49,117 bases of DNA from DASXZH01 sp036502005 (GTDB taxonomy: Bacteria; Armatimonadota; Fimbriimonadia; Fimbriimonadales; Fimbriimonadaceae). The position numbers were made by a program, and so were the translations under genes. Where the stretch lies: NCBI GenBank assembly GCA_036502005.1, contig DASXZH010000047.1, forward strand, positions 1-49,117, written 5' to 3'. Positions 41,805 through 49,066 of the stretch are shown in pieces; within the stretch, counting starts at the first letter, position 1; every line of letters begins with the position of its first letter. The notes beneath the pieces were generated by a model. It saw only the letters and a program-made list of their open reading frames with translations, had not been told where the DNA came from and made no database searches.

Positions 41805-42431
41805 ATGAAACGAAACATAGCCATTGCCTTGCTACTTGCAGCAACCGCCACCAGCGCAGTTGTTGCCTTCGCCCAGGGAACCAAAGCAGCCATTGGTGCT
41901 GTTTCGCCCAACTTTACACTGAGTGCTTCCAACGGCAAACAGATTTCTCTCGAAAGCTATCGCGGTAAGTTCGTGGTGCTGGAGTGGACCAACAAGGATT
42001 GCCCCTTTGTTAAGAAGCATTACAACTCGGGCAACATGCAAGCGACCCAGGAAAAGGCCAAAGAGATGGGCGCCGTATGGTTCACCATCATTTCTTCGGC
42101 TCCTAACGCTCAGGGCTACATGAGCGCCGATCAGGTCAATCAGTATCGAACTGAGAACAAAGTGAAGTCGGTTGCAACCCTTCTTGATTCTCAGGGAACG
42201 GTAGGCCACATGTACAACGCTCGAACCACCCCTCAGATCGTAATCATCAATCCAAAGGGTGAAGTGGTTTACAACGGCGCGATCGACGATCGACCTTCGC
42301 CTGATCCTGAGTCGCTGAACGGCGCAAAGAACTATGCCCTTGCTGCTCTGAAAGAGGCTATGAGTGGCCAGCCAGTCGCGGTTTCAACAAGCCGACCTTA
42401 CGGCTGCGGAATCAAGTACGCAGACGAATAA
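41805..42431 (+). CDS. Exported redoxin (AhpC/TSA or thioredoxin-like)
   Basis: The 208-residue protein has a signal peptide ending VVAFAQG, then FTLSASNGKQISLESYRGKFVVLEWTN and DCPFVKKHY with the peroxidatic-type cysteine, and LLDSQGTVGHMYNARTTPQIVII. A second cysteine lies at the C-terminus (PYGCGIKY). The CxxV motif instead of CxxC makes a peroxiredoxin-like role more likely than a disulfide reductase. GGAAGG lies before the ATG. Confidence 0.83.
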   Translation: MKRNIAIALLLAATATSAVVAFAQGTKAAIGAVSPNFTLSASNGKQISLESYRGKFVVLEWTNKDCPFVKKHYNSGNMQATQEKAKEMGAVWFTIISSAPNAQGYMSADQVNQYRTENKVKSVATLLDSQGTVGHMYNARTTPQIVIINPKGEVVYNGAIDDRPSPDPESLNGAKNYALAALKEAMSGQPVAVSTSRPYGCGIKYADE

Positions 42432-42439
42432 GGAAGAAT

Positions 42440-42617
42440 GCGTTGAGCGTTGTGCGTTTTGCGTTGGAGGAAGCCGATTTTCGTCTTGGCCGGTAATCAT
42501 GATGGCCACGAATCTACGACAAAGAGGAGAAAGCCCCGCTTGGGTTTCCCTCAACGCACAACGCCTAGCGCTAAACGCTTCGGTTTTCCTCAACGTATAA
42601 CGCATAGCGCATAACGC
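42440..42617. repeat. Pair of inverted heptanucleotide arrays (GCGTTGT type)
   Basis: GCGTTGA, GCGTTGT, GCGTTTT, GCGTTGG (42440-42467) face two complementary arrays: CAACGCA-type units at 42551-42578 and ATAACGC, ATAGCGC, ATAACGC at 42597-42617. They fill the space between the redoxin and moaD. Confidence 0.85.
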
Positions 42618-42623
42618 ACAAGA

Positions 42624-42866
42624 ATGAAATCCCTACGAATCCAATACTTCGCCGCTCTCCGTGAGCAGCGTGGACTTCGCGAGGAGACGCTAGAAACGAA
42701 CGCTTCAACGGCCAAAGAACTCTATGACGAACTGGCCCATCACTACAAACTAACGTTGCCCGCCAACTTGGTCAAGGCTTCCATCAATCTCCAGTTGAAA
42801 GACTTGAGCACTCCGATCATGGATGGCGACGAGGTGGTATTCATCCCACCCGTGGCAGGCGGCTAA
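42624..42866 (+). CDS. moaD: Molybdopterin synthase sulfur carrier subunit
   Basis: The 80-residue ubiquitin-fold protein ends in VVFIPPVAGG. Its C-terminal Gly-Gly is adenylated by MoeB and then carries the thiocarboxylate sulfur. The next gene starts at the base following its stop and encodes its partners MoaE, MoeB and a rhodanese in one chain. Confidence 0.93.
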   Translation: MKSLRIQYFAALREQRGLREETLETNASTAKELYDELAHHYKLTLPANLVKASINLQLKDLSTPIMDGDEVVFIPPVAGG

Positions 42867-44324
42867 GTGTTCCGCCTCGTTACCGAACCCATCCAAGGCC
42901 CGCTTATCGATCCGGAGGAAAGCTCTGGCGCGGTGGTCGTTTTCGAAGGCCGGGTTCGCAACACCAACGAGGGCCGCGAAGTTATACGCCTCGAATACGA
43001 AGCTTTCGATCCTCTCGCAACCCAAGAAGCAAACCAGATCATAGAAGCCGTTCTCAAGAGATACAAGGTGCAGCAGATAGCCTGCGTCCACCTTGTGGGC
43101 TCGCTGGAGCTAGGCGAGGTCGCTATAAGGGTCGAAGTGGCCTCCGGCCACCGAAAAGAAGCCTTTAAAGCCTGCAGCGCCGTGGTCGACGAAATCAAAA
43201 AGCGTGTCCCGATTTGGAAGAAAGAACACTACGTTGACGGCGAGTCGGAGTGGCTCAACATCCAAGCGCCGCCAACAGACGACGAAGATGCCTTCTATGC
43301 TAGGCAAACTCGTTTGCCCGAAGTTGGAGCCGAGGGCCAAGCAAAGCTAAAGGCAGCCAATGTCTTGGTGGTTGGCGCGGGAGGACTTGGTAGTCCGGCC
43401 TTGCTTTATTTGGCCGCAGCCGGCATTGGCACAATAGGTATCTGCGAAGCCGAAACCCTTGAAGCAAGCAACTTGCATCGCCAGATTTTGTTCGCCCACG
43501 AGGAAGTTGGACAGCCAAAGTCTTTACTCGCCAGCGAACGGATTCAAAAGCTAAATCCTTTCATAACCGTTAACGAACACCCATTTCCTCTCACCCGCGG
43601 GAACGTAGGGGAACTCGTTCAGCAGTACGACATCGTTTTGGACTGCACCGATAACTTCGAAACGAAGTTTCTCTTAAATGATGCCTGTGTGGGCCTGAAC
43701 AAAACTCTCATCTTTGCTAGCGTCTACCAATACGAGGGGCAGCTTTTTGTGGTTGAGCCCCATGGCCCGTGCCTTCGTTGCTTATGGCCAACCCAGCCCG
43801 CGGCCGGCTGTGTGGGGAACTGCGCGGAAGTGGGAGTGCTCGGCTTCGTCCCGGGGGTTCTTGGCACCTTGCAGGCCGCTGAAGCCGTTAAGCGCATGCT
43901 TGGGTTGAATACGGTCGCTTCATCTTTGATCTTGATCGACCTCGTTGACCTCAACATCACCCGAATCTCGGTTGCAAAGGATCCCGCGTGCCCAACTTGT
44001 GGTGAAGGGGAAGTGGACGAACTTTGGTGGGAGATCCACCCGGATTCTCTTGACCAGCTTTCCCAGTTTGCCGTTGTCGATATCCGCGAAGAAGAGGAAC
44101 TGGAAACAGAGCCTTTGCCTATCGATGCCGACGTCTGGCTTCCCATGAGCTCGGTTACGCCGGAGGAAATCCTGAGCGTCTCTCCTGGCAACATTTTGCT
44201 CGTCTGCCGTTCGGGAATGCGAACCGCGCGCATGGCAAACGCTTTTTCAGAAGCAGGCGAAAAGCGGGTTTATTCCCTTGCTGGCGGTCTCAGCACGCTG
44301 CGCCGTCTTCAAGGGCCCAACTAG
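42867..44324 (+). CDS. MoaE-MoeB-rhodanese triple fusion
   Basis: The 485-residue protein has three parts. Residues 1-135 are MoaE (GAVVVFEGRVRNTNEG, LEYEAFDP, VPIWKKEHYVDGESEW with the catalytic lysine). Residues 142-380 are MoeB/ThiF (VLVVGAGGLGSP ATP loop, NLHRQI, LDCTDNF, zinc cysteines in CLRC and CPTC, NCAEVGVLGFVPG). Residues 388-485 are a rhodanese with LLVCRSGMR (Cys447). The last two parts match eukaryotic MOCS3 in order. Together with MoaD, this chain could adenylate, sulfurate and use MoaD on one platform. The start is GTG directly after the moaD stop. Confidence 0.9.
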   Translation: MFRLVTEPIQGPLIDPEESSGAVVVFEGRVRNTNEGREVIRLEYEAFDPLATQEANQIIEAVLKRYKVQQIACVHLVGSLELGEVAIRVEVASGHRKEAFKACSAVVDEIKKRVPIWKKEHYVDGESEWLNIQAPPTDDEDAFYARQTRLPEVGAEGQAKLKAANVLVVGAGGLGSPALLYLAAAGIGTIGICEAETLEASNLHRQILFAHEEVGQPKSLLASERIQKLNPFITVNEHPFPLTRGNVGELVQQYDIVLDCTDNFETKFLLNDACVGLNKTLIFASVYQYEGQLFVVEPHGPCLRCLWPTQPAAGCVGNCAEVGVLGFVPGVLGTLQAAEAVKRMLGLNTVASSLILIDLVDLNITRISVAKDPACPTCGEGEVDELWWEIHPDSLDQLSQFAVVDIREEEELETEPLPIDADVWLPMSSVTPEEILSVSPGNILLVCRSGMRTARMANAFSEAGEKRVYSLAGGLSTLRRLQGPN

Positions 44325-44394
44325 AACCTGGATCTCCCGTCGCGAAGCTCTGGACAGTCCACCTGAAAACGGCGTGGCATTCAATCTGGGGCTC

Positions 44395-44892
44395 TTATCG
44401 TTCCAAGGCGTTTCTAATATCCTTGAAGAGAAGAAATAAATGCATCTGGTGAGTCGGAGACTGTAGCATTCCGTATTTCATGTAAAACGTTTTCGCTTCT
44501 TCGTCCATCGCGTGGACGAGGAACGCCCTTCCTCCGATTTGCTCGTGTGCTCTAAAGGCCCTTAGCATGGCGTCTCTGAAGAGAAACGTACCTACCCCTG
44601 TTCCTTGAGCTGCCCGGTCGACCGCAAGTGTTGCGAGCAAGATACATGGAACCGGATGTTGGGGTTGGCCCTTCATCACTCGGTCGGGAGCGTGAGCCGG
44701 CTCAACTCCCGCTGGGGCGAGGCTATAGTAGCCGGCAACCTTTCCTTCAGAAAGGACAATATAAGTTCGGGAGAGACCGCCCTTTTGATTGGTGAGGGCA
44801 AACGATCCTAGAAAGGTGTTGAGCGGCTCTTTGCCGCAGTCAAAGTGGCTACAGTCGTGGGACTTGTCAAGTAGAATCGGCTCGCTGAGCAA
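44395..44892 (-). CDS. GNAT-family acetyltransferase toxin (TacT-like), second copy
   Basis: The 165-residue protein resembles the toxin at 17712: FDCGKEPLNTFLG at the N-terminus, LATLAVDRAAQGTGVGTFLF as the acetyl-CoA loop, and AKTFYMKYGM. The two toxins differ clearly along their length, so they are not a recent duplication. It follows its DUF1778 partner after three bases and sits between moaE/moeB and moaC on the opposite strand. Confidence 0.87.
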   Translation of the reverse strand: MLSEPILLDKSHDCSHFDCGKEPLNTFLGSFALTNQKGGLSRTYIVLSEGKVAGYYSLAPAGVEPAHAPDRVMKGQPQHPVPCILLATLAVDRAAQGTGVGTFLFRDAMLRAFRAHEQIGGRAFLVHAMDEEAKTFYMKYGMLQSPTHQMHLFLLFKDIRNALER

Positions 44893-44895
44893 CCT

Positions 44896-45180
44896 TTATT
44901 TCTCCCAGGGAGATTTGGACTCTAAAAGTCCTTTAAGCTCGGGAATCTGCCTGGCAGGAGCATCGAGCAGGCGGTTAAATTCATCCCACCCTTCAGTATC
45001 CAAACGAAATAGCGTTTGGATGGTGCCCACGTTGTTCCGGACAATCTCTTCAGCTACAGGCACGCTCGTTTGGAGGATGAACTGGCTTACACTCATATTC
45101 TTGGATTGGGCGGCTTGTGAGAGCACGGCTTTGTCCTCTTCGGAAGCTCGAATATGGAGATGTTCGACTTTGTAACCCAT
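44896..45180 (-). CDS. DUF1778 antitoxin (TacA-like), second copy
   Basis: The 94-residue protein has the ribbon-helix-helix part KVEHLHIRASEEDKAVLSQAAQSKNMSVSQFILQTSV and a C-terminal tail with FNRLLDAPARQIPELKGLLE that would wrap the toxin. The ATG lies only six bases from the -10 box, so the mRNA is probably leaderless. Confidence 0.9.
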   Translation of the reverse strand: MGYKVEHLHIRASEEDKAVLSQAAQSKNMSVSQFILQTSVPVAEEIVRNNVGTIQTLFRLDTEGWDEFNRLLDAPARQIPELKGLLESKSPWEK

Positions 45181-45186
45181 ATACTT

Positions 45187-45218
45187 ACTTTACCACATGT
45201 AAACACATTGTCAACACA
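45187..45218 (-). promoter_or_regulatory. Promoter with twin operator boxes for the second DUF1778/GNAT module
   Basis: TTGACA (complement of 45209-45214) and TAAAGT (complement of 45187-45192) are 16 bases apart. Two 10-base boxes of the form TGT-N-AAC-ACA (45198-45207 and 45209-45218) lie one helical turn apart across the -35 and spacer. Confidence 0.65.
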
Positions 45219-45256
45219 TTATGTTCTTGGGATTGATCCGGTTGTAAACTCAACCC

Positions 45257-45718
45257 ATGTCCAAACTGAGCCATATCGACGAAGCCGGTCGCGCGAAGAT
45301 GGTCGACGTCAGCGCCAAAAGCCCAACCGCGCGCGAAGCGCGCGCCGAAGGTCTGCTCAAAATCAAACCCTCCCACCGCCAAGTGCTCAACAACCTTAAA
45401 AAGGGCGACGCCCTGACCGTCGCCCAAATCGCCGGAATCCAGGGAGGTAAGCGCTGCTCGGACCTCATCCCTCTTTGCCATCCAATCGCCCTCACCGATC
45501 TTGGCGTGAACATAAAGCTCACAGAAAACGGCTTGAAAATAGAGGCAACCGCCAAAACCGTCGCTGGCACCGGGGTTGAAATGGAAGCCTACACAGCGGT
45601 CGCCGTTGCTGGGATCACGCTCATCGATATGCTCAAGGGCGTCGATCCCGACCTAGAGCTAACCCAAATCCGGCTTATGGAAAAAACCGGCGGGAAAACA
45701 AACTTCAAGCGAGACTAG
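45257..45718 (+). CDS. moaC: Cyclic pyranopterin monophosphate synthase
   Basis: The 153-residue protein has MVDVSAKSPTAREARAEG, KGDALTVAQIAGIQGGKRCSDLIPLCHPI, and MEAYTAVAVAGITLIDMLKG with the family's conserved lysine and histidines. It acts after MoaA in the first step of molybdopterin synthesis. TAAACT ends six bases before the ATG. The stop shares the tetranucleotide CTAG (45715-45718) with the stop of the convergent moaA. Confidence 0.96.
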   Translation: MSKLSHIDEAGRAKMVDVSAKSPTAREARAEGLLKIKPSHRQVLNNLKKGDALTVAQIAGIQGGKRCSDLIPLCHPIALTDLGVNIKLTENGLKIEATAKTVAGTGVEMEAYTAVAVAGITLIDMLKGVDPDLELTQIRLMEKTGGKTNFKRD

Positions 45719-46809
45719 CCGCCGATCTGGCTCATACCTCGGCCCTTCACGGTCTGCCCAGATGCCAGATAGTGCCGCTCCGGCTTGTGCTCCACAACAT
45801 GCCGAATAAGATCGGCAATCTCCTCATCGCTGGCCCCGACACGCAAAACCGTACGCAAATCCAGCTCACCATCTGACATTAAGCACGGCCGCAAGAAGCC
45901 ATCGTGGGTTAACCGCAACCGGTTGCATTTCTCGCAAAAATCAAAGCTGATCTGACTGATAAAACCGATCGTTCCCACAGCGCCCGGTATACGGTAACTC
46001 CTAGCCGGGCCATTGGTTTGAACTTCGGCTGGCTCTAATGGCCCAAATCTGCTCTCAATCGATGAGCGGAGCTCGGCCGCGGAAACAAACAGACGGCGCA
46101 TTTGCGAATCGCTCAGCATGTCGCCGCGAGCTTCCTTGAGTTGAAGCAGCCCTTGCCCCCGATGGGCGTCAAAGGCTTTAAAGCCCTCATCAGGCGTCTC
46201 GTCCAGGTTCCATCGCATGGGCATAATCTCAATAAATCGAACGTGAATATTTTCTTGTAAAGTCCAGCGGGCAAAATCGGGGGCCTCGTCATCGTTAAAG
46301 CCCTTCATGGCCACGCAGTTGACCTTTATTGGATCTAATCCAGCTTGTCGCGCTGCTTCAATTCCCTTCAAAACGGCTTCTATGGAACCTCTCCGAGCAA
46401 TGCTCACAAATCGGTCGGGGCGCAGCGTATCCAAACTCACATTAACCCGGGTCAATCCTGCCTTTGCCAACGGTCCAGCCATTTCGGAAAGCAAAAACCC
46501 GTTCGTGGTGCAGCTTAAGTCTTCAATGCCTGGCATTTCGGCAATCTGCCGAACAAGCTCGGGCAATTCCTTGCGCAGCAGTGGCTCGCCGCCCGTGAGT
46601 CTAACTTTTCGCATGCCAAGGGAGGCGGCAACGCGAACGATCCGCGCCGTCTCATCGAGAGTTAGGTTTTCATCTTTTGGCGTGGCAGGAACGCCCTGTT
46701 CCGGCATGCAATAGATGCATCTGAAGTTGCAGCGGTCCGTAATCGACACCCGAAGGTAGTCGATCACGCGTCCATATGGGTCCCGTAACACGGGTGCCGT
46801 TGAAATCAT
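45715..46809 (-). CDS. moaA: GTP 3',8-cyclase (radical SAM)
   Basis: The 364-residue enzyme has the radical-SAM cluster motif CNFRCIYCMPEQG, VRLTGGEPLLRKEL, a second iron-sulfur motif starting FCEKCNRLRLTHDGFLRPC, and the C-terminal Gly-Gly needed for catalysis (GMSQIGG). It is transcribed towards moaC. It has about 30 residues more than E. coli MoaA, mainly in the stretch after the central HVRFIEIMPM motif. Confidence 0.96.
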   Translation of the reverse strand: MISTAPVLRDPYGRVIDYLRVSITDRCNFRCIYCMPEQGVPATPKDENLTLDETARIVRVAASLGMRKVRLTGGEPLLRKELPELVRQIAEMPGIEDLSCTTNGFLLSEMAGPLAKAGLTRVNVSLDTLRPDRFVSIARRGSIEAVLKGIEAARQAGLDPIKVNCVAMKGFNDDEAPDFARWTLQENIHVRFIEIMPMRWNLDETPDEGFKAFDAHRGQGLLQLKEARGDMLSDSQMRRLFVSAAELRSSIESRFGPLEPAEVQTNGPARSYRIPGAVGTIGFISQISFDFCEKCNRLRLTHDGFLRPCLMSDGELDLRTVLRVGASDEEIADLIRHVVEHKPERHYLASGQTVKGRGMSQIGG

Positions 46810-46837
46810 CGCCTAGCTATATTGTTACGCGCTTTTT

Positions 46838-46951
46838 GGGTGACGAGTAACGAGTAACGTGTGACGGAGACTGAAGCAACGAAATGGGTAAGGTTCTTGG
46901 CCCGAAAACCTCCGAGCCCATCACGCGTTACTCGTCACACTTCACCCACCA
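46838..46951. repeat. Pair of inverted heptanucleotide arrays (GAGTAAC type)
   Basis: GGGTGAC, GAGTAAC, GAGTAAC, GTGTGAC (46838-46865) face CCCATCA, CGCGTTA, CTCGTCA, CACTTCA (46917-46944). The second array reaches into the stop codon of the DUF2961 gene. Confidence 0.82.
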
Positions 46952-47988
46952 ATCAGCTTCGGAATCCGATCCGCGAGTGGAGCCAGCGCCGGTCCCTCGC
47001 CTTCCGGGTTATCCGAATAATAAAACCCAACCGTGGTGTAGTTGTTTCGGTAAGGGTTCCGGTCCTCATCAAACCCCGCCCCGCCATGCTCCAAAGTAAA
47101 CAGCAAGGACTTGGTAAACGGAACCGGATCCTGAATATGCCAGCGGTAAGCCGTATTCTCGATTCCCCGTTTCTCGCCTCCGAATTTGGCATTGTCGTAA
47201 TAGGTCACGCCAAAGAACTGGGTGATAAACGAGTGCCCAAAATCCCAACCGCCGCAGAAATAATCCTCGCTGCCAGTGCCGCCAATGACTGGCTTTTCAG
47301 AACCATCGATGTACCAGTAATCGTTTCCTTCGCCCCACCAGCCATCGCTATTGGCTTGCACGGTCACAACTGTGCCCACATAATGGCCACTCCCTTTGGC
47401 ATCGCAAATGGTTAGCGCTTGTCCTTTTGGAGCGGGGAAGTAGTTGCGGTATTGAGTGTGAAAATATCTCATATTGGAATCCGCGTGGGGATCTAACCGG
47501 TAGTCCAAGTTGAAATAGAGGGCCCCGATCGGTTTCTCGCTTTCATTGGTAACCGTAACCACCGCGTGCTTCTTAAACGGCATGGGCCAATAGCAGTTGA
47601 GGCCCATCTGCCCGCCAACCGAAACCGGCGCGCTTGTGAACTCCACGTATTTTCCCGGGCCCTGGGCAAAGAAATCCCCCATCGGGCATTCGATAGCTGG
47701 CTTCGTCGCATCGTCCCAATAGATTCTCAGAACCGTTGTTCGCAAGGGATCCGGATCGTTGCTGGCAATCGTGAACCACAAGTGAGTAAATCGGCCGGGG
47801 CCCTTTACATCGGCGACGGTTATCGTTTTGCCAGGAGCTATCGGGCGGTTGTCCCCATTGCGCCCATTGGGGTCCGTGCTGGAGGCACGTCCAGCTTTAA
47901 AATCTTTCTTGTTTGCCAAGTCACTCGGCACTTGGCCAAGGGCAACGGCAGCGACGGCGATGCAGGAGAGCGTTAGGAGTACTCGCAT
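46942..47988 (-). CDS. DUF2961 family protein (GH172-like)
   Basis: The 348-residue protein has a signal peptide ending ALGQV and the DUF2961 pattern: GKTITVADVKGPGRFTHLWFT, VLRIYWDDATKPAIECPMGDFF, GLNCYWPMPFKKHA, and GTGSEDYFCGGWDFG with the acidic pair. The family includes the GH172 glycosidases that act on fructofuranose or arabinofuranose linkages. A TACTGT box ends five bases before the ATG. Confidence 0.85.
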   Translation of the reverse strand: MRVLLTLSCIAVAAVALGQVPSDLANKKDFKAGRASSTDPNGRNGDNRPIAPGKTITVADVKGPGRFTHLWFTIASNDPDPLRTTVLRIYWDDATKPAIECPMGDFFAQGPGKYVEFTSAPVSVGGQMGLNCYWPMPFKKHAVVTVTNESEKPIGALYFNLDYRLDPHADSNMRYFHTQYRNYFPAPKGQALTICDAKGSGHYVGTVVTVQANSDGWWGEGNDYWYIDGSEKPVIGGTGSEDYFCGGWDFGHSFITQFFGVTYYDNAKFGGEKRGIENTAYRWHIQDPVPFTKSLLFTLEHGGAGFDEDRNPYRNNYTTVGFYYSDNPEGEGPALAPLADRIPKLIGG

Positions 47989-48012
47989 GTTTTACAGTAT
48001 GCCTAAACGGAG

Positions 48013-48136
48013 CGAATAGGGAGTAGCGCGGAGAATGAATAGCGGATGGCGGATAGGGGATAGTGGTTGGACGTGGTATCAGCTTAACAGCACGTCAATC
48101 GTCCGTCCTTCGACATTCGACATTCGACATTCGACA
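48013..48136. repeat. Two heptanucleotide arrays
   Basis: AGCGGAT, GGCGGAT, AGGGGAT-type units (48013-48068) and a perfect run of four TTCGACA units (48109-48136) lie between the DUF2961 gene and the small hypothetical gene. The second run stops seven bases before the end of the latter. Confidence 0.85.
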
Positions 48137-48142
48137 TTTCCC

Positions 48143-48520
48143 TCACCCCGTCAGCACTTTCTCAAGCTGAGATTGAGCCCGCGTAAGCGCCTTGTCCAGA
48201 GCGGCAGAAATCGAACGCATCTGCATCTCATCCAACTCGGCATCGGTTTCGCCTAAGTGGCAAAGATGATCAATCGCGCCCGGATCCAGCAGCTCAGCTT
48301 TCACTGCCTCGCCGGCTGTTCCGCACGCCAACGCTCTAATTCCATCCATATCGGACACGTATTCCTGAAACTCCTCGTCCTCAAAGCTCAAAAATTTGGC
48401 CCCGTCCAGGCGTAATCGGTCGTAATCACGAATAGCGCTCTGGAAGTTAGTCAGCTTCGTAATCAGCGAACTGAGTTCATTGATCTGGTCCGCTATTTTC
48501 TGGATTTCTTCTGAAGACAT
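48143..48520 (-). CDS. Hypothetical acidic helical protein
   Basis: A 125-residue acidic protein, mostly helical, with a likely coiled coil at the N-terminus (EEIQKIADQINELSSLITKL). The ATG has GGGAAAG just upstream. No known family or export signal is seen. Confidence 0.65.
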   Translation of the reverse strand: MSSEEIQKIADQINELSSLITKLTNFQSAIRDYDRLRLDGAKFLSFEDEEFQEYVSDMDGIRALACGTAGEAVKAELLDPGAIDHLCHLGETDAELDEMQMRSISAALDKALTRAQSQLEKVLTG

Positions 48521-48607
48521 TCTTTCCCGCCTTTAAGTAACTACCGTCGCGCGATCTTCTTCATTTACGACTTTGCCAGCGCGCCGAGCGATTCAGGCAT
48601 GGGAAAT

Positions 48608-48844
48608 TTACTTTCCGATACAACATACAGAATGCTCTTTGTTCCGAAGATGCGACACCTTGCCGACCCGTTCACCCTGAGGGTTATAACTGCCGATCTG
48701 GGCATCCACATAATGCCGGTAGCTGCGCTCGATCACGTTCACCTTGACCCGCGCGCTCAGAATATCCTCCATTTCCGGAAGACTCAAGAATCCCTCATTA
48801 TTAAACGATACGATTAACATGCGCGCTTTCACTCCCAAATTCAC
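48608..48844 (-). pseudogene. Truncated D12-class DNA adenine methyltransferase (C-terminal remnant)
   Basis: The remnant reads VSFNNEGFLSLPEMEDIL, then HYVDAQIGSYNPQGERVG and VSHLRNKE, the C-terminal pattern of D12-class N6-adenine methyltransferases. The SAM-binding and DPPY parts, which should lie at higher coordinates, are missing: an IS481-type element begins at 48984. The final residues (HSVCCIGK) also depart from the family, so both ends look eroded. Confidence 0.7.
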
Positions 48845-48983
48845 AGGGCAATGACTATCCAGCGAAACGGGCAGGCTGCGTCGCGATCAAGGTTAGAGAA
48901 CCCGGATGAAAACGAAGCGAATAGTTTTCGAATGAAAACGCCACCGGGAACGATGCTGAGAGACACTCGATAGCTTGATGAGC

Positions 48984-49031
48984 GTTCCGACAGATAGGTT
49001 ACACATTGTTCCGGACACATAGGTTACACAT
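48984..49031. mobile_element. IS481-family element, left end with tandem repeat
   Basis: Two near-identical 23-24 base direct repeats (48984-49006 and 49008-49031), both containing ATAGGTTACACAT, precede the transposase start. They probably form the terminal transposase-binding region. The other end is outside the window. Confidence 0.65.
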
Positions 49032-49066
49032 GGTGTGTCCTTGATCCTTTAGGAGGGTCAAGGTCA

